Of a DNA stretch of 64,000 nucleotides, positions 30,846-40,663 are shown piece after piece. The stretch covers positions 1 to 64,000 of the forward strand of contig JAUJNL010000009.1 of assembly GCA_030448185.1 (NCBI GenBank), read 5' to 3'. Every line of letters starts with the position of its first letter. The stretch's first letter is position 1. The position numbers and the translations under genes are program-made. Below the pieces are notes generated by a model. The model did no database searches. It was given only the letters and a program-made list of their open reading frames with translations, and was not told the origin of the DNA. Source of the stretch: Cytophagales bacterium (lineage in GTDB: Bacteria > Bacteroidota > Bacteroidia > Cytophagales > 172606-1).

Positions 30846-31040
30846 ACGCAAGAATTTTTCTTGTGCGGACGGATGAAAGGTAGAGACGCAATGCATTGCG
30901 TCTTACGACTTTCTGCCAGTCCCCACTTCTCGCGCAAGACTTCAGTCTTGTGCGGACAGATAATAGGAAGTCTCCGACTTCCTGCCAGTCAGAGACTGGC
31001 AATTATTCTGATGCACAAGTCTCACTTTGCTAAGACTTGC
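30846..31040. repeat. Array of about six consecutive distinct palindromic hairpins
   Basis: CGCAAGAAtttTTCTTGtGCG; AGACGCAATGCATTGCGTCT; GCGCAAGACTtcAGTCTTGTGCG; AGGAAGTCtccGACTTCCT; GCCAGTCagaGACTGGC; ACAAGTCTcactttgctAAGACTTG. Confidence 0.8.
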
Positions 31041-31074
31041 GCCAGTAGGGGGCCAGTAGGGGAACTGTATCCAT

Positions 31075-31370
31075 CTACCATTCTCCCTCAAGCTGATTAA
31101 ATTCATTATCTATCACTTGCCGGACTTGCTTAGCTTCTTCGTCATCAATACTCCCCGCCAATTGCAGAACATTCTCCAGGTTAGGATTTACTTTAGCCAC
31201 AGTGCGTTTAATTACCTGAACATATTCGGAATGAAAATGTCATCCAATGATTGGAGAAATTGTCCGTCCCCAATTATCATCGATATAAGCTGTGTTGTTG
31301 CAATGCCAACGTATAGCAAAGCGAGGATGAATGAAAGTAAAATCGTTTTATTGGCAATTATTCTTTTCAT
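31075..31370 (-). pseudogene. Small hypothetical protein, probably frameshifted
   Basis: Minus strand MKRIIANKTILLSFILALLYVGIATTQLISMIIGD... then other frame HFHSEYVQVIKRTVAKVNPNLENVLQLAGSIDDEEAKQVRQVIDNEFNQLEGEW*. Confidence 0.45.
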
Positions 31371-31446
31371 CTCCTTTTATAGCTCATACAATAGCATAAC
31401 CGGAACTTACTCTTTCATCAGCACATCAACTAATCCGCACATCGAC

Positions 31447-31956
31447 TTACTCTCCAATTGCCTCGTCCATTTTTTCAAGTTTATCATCGGAGAAATTACC
31501 GGAGGTGCTATACACAATCTTGCCGGTTTTGTCCAGCACGAAAAGTAGGGAAACTCTTTCTGGGCCATGCCTAGGGATTGACGGTACGGGGCTACATCTC
31601 CTTTGTACAGCAGAAAATACTTATAAAACGAAGGATCAAGGCCTTTTTTCATTTCCTTTTCTACCGTACCGGCCGCCATTTCTTTCAGTCCCCCCAGCAT
31701 AGGAACCAGGTAGACGTTCAGATCATACGCCGGATCATCAATAAAATAATCATAGATTTCCTGGGCCCACTCACTTAGGACTTGCTGGGATTTCTGCGAA
31801 TAAGTCAGGCCAACAATGGTAAACTTTCCATTGGTGTTATCCGGAATTTTTATGGTTTTTTGCCTTCCAGGGTGGTGCCGGAAAGCGAAGGAAATTGCTG
31901 GGCAAAAACGCCTTGGTGCAAAGCAGCAAAAATAGAATCAACAGGACTTTTTTCAT
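31447..31956 (-). pseudogene. Secreted thioredoxin-fold-like protein, broken by three homopolymer-associated indels
   Basis: MKKVLLILFLLLCTKAF|AQQFPSLSGTTLEGK|KTIKIPDNTNGKFTIVGLTYSQKSQQVLSEWAQEIYDYF...PYF|FVLDKTGKIVYSTSGNFSDDKLEKMDEAIGE*. Confidence 0.7.
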
Positions 31957-32065
31957 AAGCTGGGTTAAAAAAGTAAATGAGTCTATGAGTGAAAATTTTA
32001 TGAGCAGATGCAAAAGAATAGCCTTTAGGTGAGACATTATTCAAACTTTCAGGGGTAAAAGGACC

Positions 32066-32192
32066 GTCATTGCGAACGAGGAACGAGTGAAGCAATCCCG
32101 ACCTGAATAAACAATCATTTCAGTAATTACCAAAAAGATTAGCTTCGCTGAGCTCTTCGAGGTTGCTTCACTCGTTCCTCGTTCGCAATGAC
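32066..32192. repeat. 32-bp inverted repeat (1 mismatch) with ~63-bp spacer
   Basis: GTCATTGCGAACGAGGAACGAGTGAAGCAATC / GGTTGCTTCACTCGTTCCTCGTTCGCAATGAC. Confidence 0.85.
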
Positions 32193-32282
32193 GCTAATTA
32201 TACTTATCGATTCCCATTCGAAGTCAGCTATCCGAAATTCTTTCAATCTTTCTCCCAGAATTTCCAGAAGGGCTTTTTATCA

Positions 32283-32966
32283 TCATCTTTGGTAGTCTTC
32301 TTGTTTCGGGATTTTTCCTTTTCTTTTTCTTCTTGCGGCGTTCTTTCGCTTTTTTTGCGCTTTTTTTCGTTCCTTTTCCTTGTCGTTATTATCGTTGTCG
32401 CCGTCTTTCTTTTTCTTGGCCCATTTAAATTTGTTGTCGACCGGGAAATAATAACGTAGCGAAATGTACATGGGATTGGCCTTGGCTACTTCCTCCTGTT
32501 CAATGGTTTTATCTTTCGTCAGGAAATTATACCCCGTATTCAGATGAAAGCCCAGCAGCCGGAAACCTACCATTGGGCCGCCGCCAAAACGGTCATTTTC
32601 GAAATTAGTCAGGTAGATGAGGTTAAGTCCGTAGGTGAGGTTAACTCGCCCCCGCTTGTGCCAGAAAAAGGCATTGTAGGCCATCGAGTTATGGCCGAAA
32701 TTATAAGCTGCATTGGCTCCCAATGCATAAATCCGCGGATTGGTAAGGCTGATGGTCCGCCAGTGGTGTTCGGCGCCAAACTCAAAGAAAGTATATTTTC
32801 CCCGTTGCACGCCTAAGATAGCCCCGAAATTCCGCTGGTGAAGCTTAGCCCGTAACTCCTCCTGACGGTAAGGGCCAAAAAAATCAGGGGAAGCCGGTAA
32901 ATATTGGGCATAAATTAGCTGGGATACCAGTAGTCCCAGTAGTAACAGCGGAATACGAATTTTCAT
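32283..32966 (-). CDS. Secreted/outer-membrane hypothetical protein with Lys/Arg-rich C-terminus
   Basis: MKIRIPLLLLGLLVSQLIYAQ signal peptide, barrel-like strands, C-term KKKDGDNDNNDKEKERKKAQKKRKNAARRKRKG. Confidence 0.65.
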   Translation of the reverse strand: MKIRIPLLLLGLLVSQLIYAQYLPASPDFFGPYRQEELRAKLHQRNFGAILGVQRGKYTFFEFGAEHHWRTISLTNPRIYALGANAAYNFGHNSMAYNAFFWHKRGRVNLTYGLNLIYLTNFENDRFGGGPMVGFRLLGFHLNTGYNFLTKDKTIEQEEVAKANPMYISLRYYFPVDNKFKWAKKKKDGDNDNNDKEKERKKAQKKRKNAARRKRKGKIPKQEDYQR

Positions 32967-33169
32967 AAGGTCTACATTGATCCTTGCCGGACGCTTTTCA
33001 CTAAACGGCACCAGACCGGTTTCAGTATAAATGGGTAGTAGGTATTGGGTATTAGACATTGGTCAATTGTTATTCGTTTTTCCTGAATAATCTTTTCCCA
33101 ATGGCTGATGACCGTAGATTAATAATATTGAATATCGAGCAAGAAACTTCAGATGCAGAAGGAAAAGGG

Positions 33170-33318
33170 GTGTACGACAAAATGCAGAGCGTTCATCCGC
33201 ATTTGCAATGCGGATGTGTATAACCAGGCATTTGAAATGCCCTTTTTCTCAGTTCCGCATTGCAAATGCGGAACAACACGAACAAAGTTTAATGGTTGAT
33301 CTGCAATTTGTCGTACAC
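33170..33318. repeat. Three-hairpin repeat family B, copy 2, nested in an outer 19-bp inverted repeat
   Basis: Outer GTGTACGACAAAaTGCAGA / TCTGCAaTTTGTCGTACAC; inner GTTCATCCGCATTTGCAATGCGGATG...GGCATTTGAAATGCC...GTTCCGCATTGCAAATGCGGAACAAC. Confidence 0.85.
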
Positions 33319-33491
33319 CCAGGAAAAGTAAAGGAATAATGACTTTAATATTCGTAATTCCTTGTTTAACATTCGATATTAACAATGCTTAATCGCCCTT
33401 TATACATATTTTAACTAATACCCAATACCTAGTACCTGATACCCAATACCCAACTACATATACTCCCCCAATTCCAGCCAGCGGTCCGACT

Positions 33492-35327
33492 TTACGTCAG
33501 ATCGTGCTCAATCTGCTCTATTTCCCGGGACCACGCTATTAATTCATCATGACTGGCAGAACCTGCATTGAGCTTATTGACGAGTTCTTTCTTTCGGCTT
33601 TCCAACTTATCAATTTCCGTTTCGAGCCGTTCGTATTCCTGTTTTTCCTTGAAAGAAAGCTTTTTCTTGGATTCACTTCCGTTAGCCGCTGGAGTTGCTG
33701 CTTTAGGAGCAGCAGCTTTGGTTGCCTGTTCTTTACGGCGGATCTCCTCTTCTTCCAGCCAGTCCCGGTAGTCGGTGTAGTTGCCAGGGAAATCACGGAT
33801 GTTGCCTTCGCCTTCAAATACGAACAAGTGCTCTACCAACCGGTCCATGAAATACCGGTCGTGCGATACGATGAGCAGACAGCCGCCAAAATTTTCCAGA
33901 AAATCTTCCAGTACATTCAGCGTATCCAGGTCCAGATCGTTGGTCGGCTCATCCAGGATCAGGAAGTTCGGATTCTTAATCAATACTTTCAGCAGTTGCA
34001 GGCGCCGTCTTTCGCCCCCGCTGAGCTTGCTGACCAGGCTGTATTGCACGGCCGGCGGAAACCGAAAAAGCTGCAAAAACTGAGAAGCCGTAACAGTTTG
34101 TCCATTGGCCATCGTTACCACCTCGGCAATCTCCTGCACGATGTCAATTACCCGCTGCTCTTCCCGGAAGGTAAGTTCTTCCTGCAGGTAGTAGCCGAAC
34201 TGAATAGTTTCACCCTTCTCGATCTGGCCGGAGTCCGGTTGAATTTTTCCGGTGAGCATATTGAGGAACGTCGTTTTACCCACTCCATTTTTCCCGATGA
34301 TGCCGGCCCGGTCGCCGCGGGCAAATGTGTGGGAGAAGTCCTTGACTAGGACTTTATCCGAATAAGCTTTATTGACTTTGTCCAGTTCCAGTATTTTGTT
34401 CCCCAGCCGGGTTGTTTTCACACTCAATTCCAGCTTGCTGTCTGATGTTTGCCGGCTGGCTTTATCCTGCAGATCATAGAAGGCATCAACCCGGTACTTG
34501 GCCTTGGTGCCGCGGGCCTTGGGCTGGCGACGCATCCAGTCCAGTTCTTTGCGCATCAGGTTGCGGGCTTTGTCGGTTTCGGCCGCCAGCATGGCCTCTC
34601 GTTCGCTCTTTTTCTCCAGAAAATAACTGTAATTGCCCCGGTAGCGGAATAGTTGTCCCTGGTCGAGTTCGATTATTTCGGTAGAGACGCGGTCCAGGAA
34701 GTACCGGTCGTGCGTCACCAGAATCAGAGTTTTGGTACTGGCCGCCAGGTAATTTTCCAGCCACTCGATGGCGTCCAGGTCCAGGTGGTTGGTGGGCTCA
34801 TCAAGGATAATCAGCTCCGGGTCTTCGATCAGTACCCGGGCCAGGGCTACCCGCTTGCGCTGCCCGCCGGAAAGCTGCTTAATCTGAAGGTCCAGGTCAT
34901 GGAGCCCGAGTTTACCCAGAATCTGTTTCACCTGCGTTTCGTAATCCCAGGCTTTAAGGGCATCCATCTGCGATAGGGCTTTTTCCAGCGCCGACGTGTT
35001 TTCGGGGTGCGCCAGGGCATTTTCGTACTCCTTCACGGCCTTCAGGGCCGGATGAGCCGACGAAAATAGCGTGTCTAAGATGGTACGCTCTTCTTCAAAA
35101 ACCGGATTCTGATTCAGAAAACCCACCGTCACTTCTTTACGCTGGCTCACTTTGCCTTCATCGGGCGGAAATACCCCCGCAATAATATTCAGCAAGGTAG
35201 TTTTGCCCGATCCATTAATGCCCACCAACGCTACTTTTTCCCCTTTACTGATTCCAAACGACACGTTACGGAAAAGCCATCGTTCACTGAACGCTTTGGA
35301 TATATTTTCAGCCGACAAGTAATTCAT
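33492..35327 (-). CDS. ABC-F family ATPase (Uup-like)
   Basis: MNYLSAENISKAFSERWLFRNVSFGISKGEKVALVGINGSGKTTLLNI; two LSGGxxxR / LDEPTNHLDLD and LDEPTNDLDLDTL; C-terminal coiled coil. Confidence 0.93.
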   Translation of the reverse strand: MNYLSAENISKAFSERWLFRNVSFGISKGEKVALVGINGSGKTTLLNIIAGVFPPDEGKVSQRKEVTVGFLNQNPVFEEERTILDTLFSSAHPALKAVKEYENALAHPENTSALEKALSQMDALKAWDYETQVKQILGKLGLHDLDLQIKQLSGGQRKRVALARVLIEDPELIILDEPTNHLDLDAIEWLENYLAASTKTLILVTHDRYFLDRVSTEIIELDQGQLFRYRGNYSYFLEKKSEREAMLAAETDKARNLMRKELDWMRRQPKARGTKAKYRVDAFYDLQDKASRQTSDSKLELSVKTTRLGNKILELDKVNKAYSDKVLVKDFSHTFARGDRAGIIGKNGVGKTTFLNMLTGKIQPDSGQIEKGETIQFGYYLQEELTFREEQRVIDIVQEIAEVVTMANGQTVTASQFLQLFRFPPAVQYSLVSKLSGGERRRLQLLKVLIKNPNFLILDEPTNDLDLDTLNVLEDFLENFGGCLLIVSHDRYFMDRLVEHLFVFEGEGNIRDFPGNYTDYRDWLEEEEIRRKEQATKAAAPKAATPAANGSESKKKLSFKEKQEYERLETEIDKLESRKKELVNKLNAGSASHDELIAWSREIEQIEHDLT

Positions 35328-35400
35328 GCGGCAAAGGTAAGGAGAATTAAGGAGTGAGAAATCCAGCCTAAGGCCGTATCTTTGAGAAAAAACACTTGCT

Positions 35401-37797
35401 GTGAAACGTCTGATTGACCGGTTGCAACCACTACAGAAAGAACTACGGTTCCGGCTACAGGAAATACAAGGTACGGTTTGGTTCCGAAAGACAAAGGCCT
35501 GGGTGACCAAACCCCGAAACCGGGTGCAGAAGCTCTGGATAAGTTACGCCGTAGTCCTTTTTTTCGCCTGGTTTTATTTTGCCACGGCTGAATACAACCT
35601 GTTTAACCTGTTCGGTGCTTCGCCCACGCTGGATAAAATCCAGAATCCGAAAATTGACCGCGCCTCCGAGCTGTATACGGCCGATGGGGTGCTGATGGGT
35701 AGATATTACAAGGAGAACCGGACCCCTATCACGTATAACCAGATTTCTCCCAACCTGATCAATGCCCTGATTGCCACCGAAGACATCCGGTTTTTTGACC
35801 ACTCCGGCATTGACCCGACCGGCATTATATCAGCCTTATGGGAGTCATTGCGGGGAGATGCCCGGGGAGCCAGTACCCTCTCTCAGCAACTAGCCAAAAA
35901 CCTGCACAAAACCCGTCAAAAGGGCTCGGCAGGATTTTTATACAAAATACCTGGCCTGAAAACCTTAGCCATCAAGACCAAGGAATGGCTGACGGCGGTT
36001 AAGATTGAACGGATCTATACGAAGGAAGAAATTCTGACCTCTTACCTGAATACCGTAGACTTCGGCAGTAATGCCTATGGGATTAATACGGCAGCCAAAA
36101 CGTTTTTCAACACGTCTCCGGATAAACTTACCATTCCACAGGCCGCCTTGCTGACGGGTATTCTTAAAGCCCCTACGTATTACAGTCCGGTACTCAATCC
36201 GGAAAGGGCTCTGCGCCGCCGCAATACGGTGTTGGCCCAGATGGCCCGGTATAACTACATTACCGAAGCCCAGCGGGATCAGTTATCTAAGGGAACACTG
36301 GCCCTTAACTATCACCCGGAAGCGAACCAGGACGGACCCGATGAATACTACCGGACGGCCATGAATACCTTTTTAAATCAATGGTGTGAGCAGAATGGCT
36401 ACGATCTGTACGCCGACGGCCTGAAGGTGTACGCCACCATTGACTCCCGGTTTCAGAAACTGGCCGAAGAAGCCGTGACCGAGCAGATGAAGGAAATGCA
36501 GCGCCGCTTTGACCAGCACTGGTCGGGACAAAACCCGTGGGTGGACGAAAATGACCAGGAAATTCCCGGCTTCCTGCAGATGGTGGCCCGGCGGACCGAT
36601 GTATACAAGCAGCTGGAAAAAAAGTACCGTGGCCAACCCGATTCCATTGAAAAGGCGCTGAATACGCCCCGCAAGATGACTGTGTTTTCGTACAAAGGGC
36701 CCAAGGAGGTGGAAATGAGCCTGATGGATTCCCTGGAATACTATAAACGCTTCCTGCATACGGGCCTGATGACCATGGACCCCTTTACGGGCCATGTAAA
36801 AGCCTGGGTAGGCGGTATCGATTACGATTTCTTCAAGTTTGACCACGTAAAGCAAAGCAAACGGCAGGCGGGCTCGGCGTTCAAGCCCTTTGTGTACACG
36901 GCTGCTATTGACAATGGCTGGTCACCCTGCGACCGGATTAAAGATTACCGGGTTACGATCAACTATGTCGAAAACGGAGAAGCCAAAGCCTGGACGCCAC
37001 GCAATGCCGATTGGGTGTACAGTGGCCGGGATATGACGCTGCGTCATGCCTTAGGCCGCTCTATCAACACGGTTACGGCCCAGTTAACGGAAAAAGTAGG
37101 CCCGGCAAATGTGGTAAAATATGCCCGCACCATGGGCATATCCAGCCCTCTGAAGGCCGTCCCGTCCGTAGGTTTAGGGTCCAACGACGTATCCGTTTAC
37201 GAAATGGTTGGGGCATACAGTCCTTTCGTAAATGAAGGCATCTGGAACGAGCCGATTTTCATTATGCGGATTGAGGACAGCAAGGGCAATATTGTGCATC
37301 AGTTTACGCCCCGGCATAAGCGGGTATTGCGTCCGGAAACGGCTTGGCTCATGCAGTACATGCTGAAGGGCGGCATTGAGGAACCAGGGGGCACCTCGCA
37401 GAACCTTTGGTCCTTTGATGTATTCGGCAATGGCAATGAGTTTGCCTGCAAAACGGGCACAACTTCCAATCACTCCGATGGCTGGTTTATGGGCATGACC
37501 AAAGACCTGGTTACGGGTGTGTGGGTCGGAGGCGACGACCGCAGTATTCACTTCCGGACCTCATCCTTAGGAGAAGGTTCCAAGACCGCCCTTCCCATTT
37601 ATGGCCGGTACATGGAGAAAGTGTACGCCGAGAAAGCTTTGGGTATCACCAAGGGGCCATTTCCCAAGCCTTCCGTGAAAATTCGTAAATCTTATTATTG
37701 TCCTACGCCCCGGCCACAGGTAGAGACGCTGCCTTCCGTCGATTCGCTGCAGATTAATACGGAAGAAGCCTTTGAGACACTGGATAATTTGTTTTGA
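35401..37797 (+). CDS. Penicillin-binding protein 1A (GT51 plus transpeptidase)
   Basis: GTG start; ATEDIRFFDHSGIDPTGIISALWES...GASTLSQQLAKNL; RQAGSAFKPFVYTAAI; FACKTGTTSNHSDGWFMG. Confidence 0.94.
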   Translation: MKRLIDRLQPLQKELRFRLQEIQGTVWFRKTKAWVTKPRNRVQKLWISYAVVLFFAWFYFATAEYNLFNLFGASPTLDKIQNPKIDRASELYTADGVLMGRYYKENRTPITYNQISPNLINALIATEDIRFFDHSGIDPTGIISALWESLRGDARGASTLSQQLAKNLHKTRQKGSAGFLYKIPGLKTLAIKTKEWLTAVKIERIYTKEEILTSYLNTVDFGSNAYGINTAAKTFFNTSPDKLTIPQAALLTGILKAPTYYSPVLNPERALRRRNTVLAQMARYNYITEAQRDQLSKGTLALNYHPEANQDGPDEYYRTAMNTFLNQWCEQNGYDLYADGLKVYATIDSRFQKLAEEAVTEQMKEMQRRFDQHWSGQNPWVDENDQEIPGFLQMVARRTDVYKQLEKKYRGQPDSIEKALNTPRKMTVFSYKGPKEVEMSLMDSLEYYKRFLHTGLMTMDPFTGHVKAWVGGIDYDFFKFDHVKQSKRQAGSAFKPFVYTAAIDNGWSPCDRIKDYRVTINYVENGEAKAWTPRNADWVYSGRDMTLRHALGRSINTVTAQLTEKVGPANVVKYARTMGISSPLKAVPSVGLGSNDVSVYEMVGAYSPFVNEGIWNEPIFIMRIEDSKGNIVHQFTPRHKRVLRPETAWLMQYMLKGGIEEPGGTSQNLWSFDVFGNGNEFACKTGTTSNHSDGWFMGMTKDLVTGVWVGGDDRSIHFRTSSLGEGSKTALPIYGRYMEKVYAEKALGITKGPFPKPSVKIRKSYYCPTPRPQVETLPSVDSLQINTEEAFETLDNLF

Positions 37798-37897
37798 TCC
37801 TTTTATCATTTTCACGCAAAGACGCAAAGTTCTGCGCAAAAGGGCTAAGGCGCAAAGAAGGTCAGGATTTGGCCGGTTTGCGTAACGTCAGTAAATT

Positions 37898-38865
37898 ATG
37901 ATAAGCTTAAAGCAAATCTTAGGTTATATCTGTATCATGCTGGTTTTCAATGCCGTAGCTTATGGGCAGGTCAAAGTAATCCTGGATACGGATATTGATT
38001 CCGATGTAGATGACGTAGAAGCCCTGGCAATGCTTCATGCCTTGGCCGATGGGCAGAAAATAGAGTTACTTGAGGCATAATTGTTACCAGTAATGATCCG
38101 TACGCACCCGCATGCGTGAGTGCGCTTAACACCTATTTTGGCCGACCAGGTTTGCCGGTAGGCTTCCTTAAGAATCAACCAGCGCTTAACAATCATTCCC
38201 GGTATACCCGGCAGATCAGTGAATCCTTTCCGCACCGGCTCAAGTCTTACCAGGATGCCGAGGAAGCTGCCGATTTGTATCGAAAACTATTGAGTAATAG
38301 CCCTGATTCGTCAGTGATTATCATTACCATCGGCCATCTCACCAGCCTGCAACATCTGTTACAATCAGAAGCTGATCACCATTCTACACTGAGCGGTAAA
38401 GCACTGACGGATAAGAAAGTAATCAGATGGATCTGCATGGGAGGCACCTTCCCGTCGGGGAAAGAAGCTAATTTTTACCGGCCTGACCCCTTATCAACCC
38501 AATACTGCCTGCAGGAATGGAAAAAGCAAGTCATATTCTGCGGCTGGGAGGTAGGGAAAGAGATAATTACCGGAGGTGACTATCTTAAAAATCGGCTGAC
38601 GCCTAAAAGCTCCGTATACAGGGCATACGAACTATACAATCAATTCGCCGGTCGGCCCAGTTGGGATCAGATAGCCGTTTTCCTCCTGACTGATGAATCC
38701 AGTAAATACTTTGATACTGTTAGCAAGGGGTATTGCCAGGTAGCGGCGGACGGAAGCAATCAATGGGTGCGTGAAGGAGACAGTAACCACGAATACGTAA
38801 TTTTTAAACCGGGTGTACAGCGAGAAGCAATTGCTAGGTATATAGATACGATGATTAAAAAGTAG
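37898..38865 (+). pseudogene. Nucleoside-hydrolase-like secreted protein, 1-nt frameshift near 38075
   Basis: VKVILDTDIDSDVDDVEALAMLHALADG; continuation IIVTSNDPYAPACVSALNTYFGRPGLPVG...; DQIAVFLLTDESSKYF. Confidence 0.75.
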
Positions 38866-40651
38866 TAGGCATAGCAAACTTTGGCAATAAAACTATAATA
38901 GATAGCGGAGGGAGGGCAAGCGTACCTGCAAAATCTACCATCCGTATTTCTATGTCCTGCTCCGGTACTATGCTACTTCGGCTATAAATCCCGAGATTGG
39001 CCGGCAACTGCACAGTCTGCTCTTCCAAAGTGTGATTAGCCAATAAAAGGCACTGCTTTTCGGCATTTTGCAACCATAGAGAAGACACTTTCAAGGGCTG
39101 TGAACAGCGGGTAGGTATAATATATTGAGGCTTGAATTGCAGGATGTACTGCAGCAGGCTTCCGATTGGAAAGCTTTCGTTTCCACTGCAAATGCCTCTT
39201 TCACCCGTCGTTTCGAAATAGGTGATTGCCCTGGCTCCTGCCTCTCCGAGGTATTTCAGACTTCCTAAAGTCCAGCCGGCCCCAAAAAGAGTAGCCTGAC
39301 GAATATCGGCCGGGGGAACTGTGGCGGTTTCGCCGGAGGTGGCTACCGCGTTGAACCGGGGCAACAGGGTTACGGGAGAGATGCGGACTGGTTTGTCGGA
39401 AATCTTCTGCCGGGCACTCCGGACCGTATCGGCTTGGGCAGCCATATTCTCAATCAGGGATAAATCGTCGAAGGCATGAACCTGCGGATTGATAGACCAG
39501 CTTATAAAATCAAGTGGTGAAAAGTCCAGTGAACTGCGGTTAAACTCGGCAAAGTTGGCATCAGTACCGCCACCAATAGGTACCTGCTTAAATGCCTGTC
39601 TGAGCCGAGGTACTACTTTTTCCAGCAGTTGCTGAGTAGTAAGTCTGGTTTGTTCCTGGAAAACCAGCAGTGATTTTACCAAAGAAATATGCTCTTGTAA
39701 AGTCTCAAACAGTCTGGCAAGGTCTTCCTCCGGTTTGCTTCCAAAAAACAAAGCCAATTCTAAAGGTACTCGCAAATCCTGGCTTTGCCCCAAGGCCCAA
39801 GTCAAGTCTTTCTTCCAATCCGTTTCTCCCAGAAATACATCGGCCCGCAGGTGCGAAAGACCTAACCTTTTCAGAAAAGCTTTCTCCGGGGCAGTAGTTT
39901 CACGTTGCTGAGCGTTTAAGCCTAATCCAATCGCCGGAAAGGGGATCGCTGCACCAAATGATTCTATTGAAATGGGTTGATGATGAGCTGTTGTAAGGAG
40001 AGGAACGGCGCCTTCTATCCGGAACGTGACCTTTTGCCAGACTTGGGTACCGGCCAGTATTTCTACGGGAAAAGGTATTTCTAACGGTGTACAGTAGGTT
40101 TTGAAGGAGGCATCGGTCCAGTTGCGCTGATCTTCCGTTTCAAACACGTCTCCTTCAAAATGGAGGCTATATAATTCTTCTTTTCCCAAAGGCCATTGCA
40201 TGGAACGAATGGCTTTAAAAGGCTGATGCGGGCTGATAGAGTCGGGGAAAGCTGTTTGGGTAACATGGCCGTCGGGGTGCGTAATGCGGCATAAGTTCCC
40301 AGCTACGCCCTCAATGGGGTGGAGTACACAAATCCCAAGACGGTTTTTCAGGAAAGTGTTTAAGGCGGTTCCTTGCACACTATAAGAAATCGTTCCGTTG
40401 GGAAGCCCCTCGATTTCTACCTCCCATTGCATTTGTATTTTGCTGGTGGCTACGTGGAATGCATAGCCAATCTTAAAACGGTCGTCTCCCTGCTGAATCT
40501 TTTCGTCCTGGATAGTTCCCGGAATGGTATTCCAGTCGCGGTCCCGAACGGCGAAATAAATCATCCGGACTATTTCTTTCCCTTGTACCTGCACATATCG
40601 CAGAAAACCATTTTCGTATTGCACGCGGATTGGGCCAGCCGTTACTTGCAT
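38855..40651 (-). CDS. apnL: Candidate D-apionolactone hydrolase (D-apionate lactonase, ApnL-like)
   Basis: 598 aa, N-terminal beta-rich region plus TIM-barrel-like middle (PLELALFFGSKPEEDLARLFE...VPIGGGTDANFAEFNRSS...SWSINPQVHAFDDLSLIENM); assignment rests on family recall and neighbours. Confidence 0.6.
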   Translation of the reverse strand: MQVTAGPIRVQYENGFLRYVQVQGKEIVRMIYFAVRDRDWNTIPGTIQDEKIQQGDDRFKIGYAFHVATSKIQMQWEVEIEGLPNGTISYSVQGTALNTFLKNRLGICVLHPIEGVAGNLCRITHPDGHVTQTAFPDSISPHQPFKAIRSMQWPLGKEELYSLHFEGDVFETEDQRNWTDASFKTYCTPLEIPFPVEILAGTQVWQKVTFRIEGAVPLLTTAHHQPISIESFGAAIPFPAIGLGLNAQQRETTAPEKAFLKRLGLSHLRADVFLGETDWKKDLTWALGQSQDLRVPLELALFFGSKPEEDLARLFETLQEHISLVKSLLVFQEQTRLTTQQLLEKVVPRLRQAFKQVPIGGGTDANFAEFNRSSLDFSPLDFISWSINPQVHAFDDLSLIENMAAQADTVRSARQKISDKPVRISPVTLLPRFNAVATSGETATVPPADIRQATLFGAGWTLGSLKYLGEAGARAITYFETTGERGICSGNESFPIGSLLQYILQFKPQYIIPTRCSQPLKVSSLWLQNAEKQCLLLANHTLEEQTVQLPANLGIYSRSSIVPEQDIEIRMVDFAGTLALPPLSIIVLLPKFAMPTTF

Positions 40652-40663
40652 TGCCTTACAAAG

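Noticed and set aside
30846-31040. Possible CRISPR array
   Set aside because: Palindromes differ from each other, there is no constant repeat or regular spacer, and no cas genes are in the window
33549-34349. 266-aa plus-strand ORF opposite the ABC-F gene
   Set aside because: Shadow of a strongly conserved minus-strand CDS, no family signal
36373-36855. 160-aa minus-strand ORF inside PBP1A
   Set aside because: Shadow ORF, no conserved motif
37801-37870. TTTCACGCAAAGACGCAAAG motif as a distinct element
   Set aside because: Resembles a common dispersed word in Bacteroidetes, but only one copy was seen here and no structure supports a call
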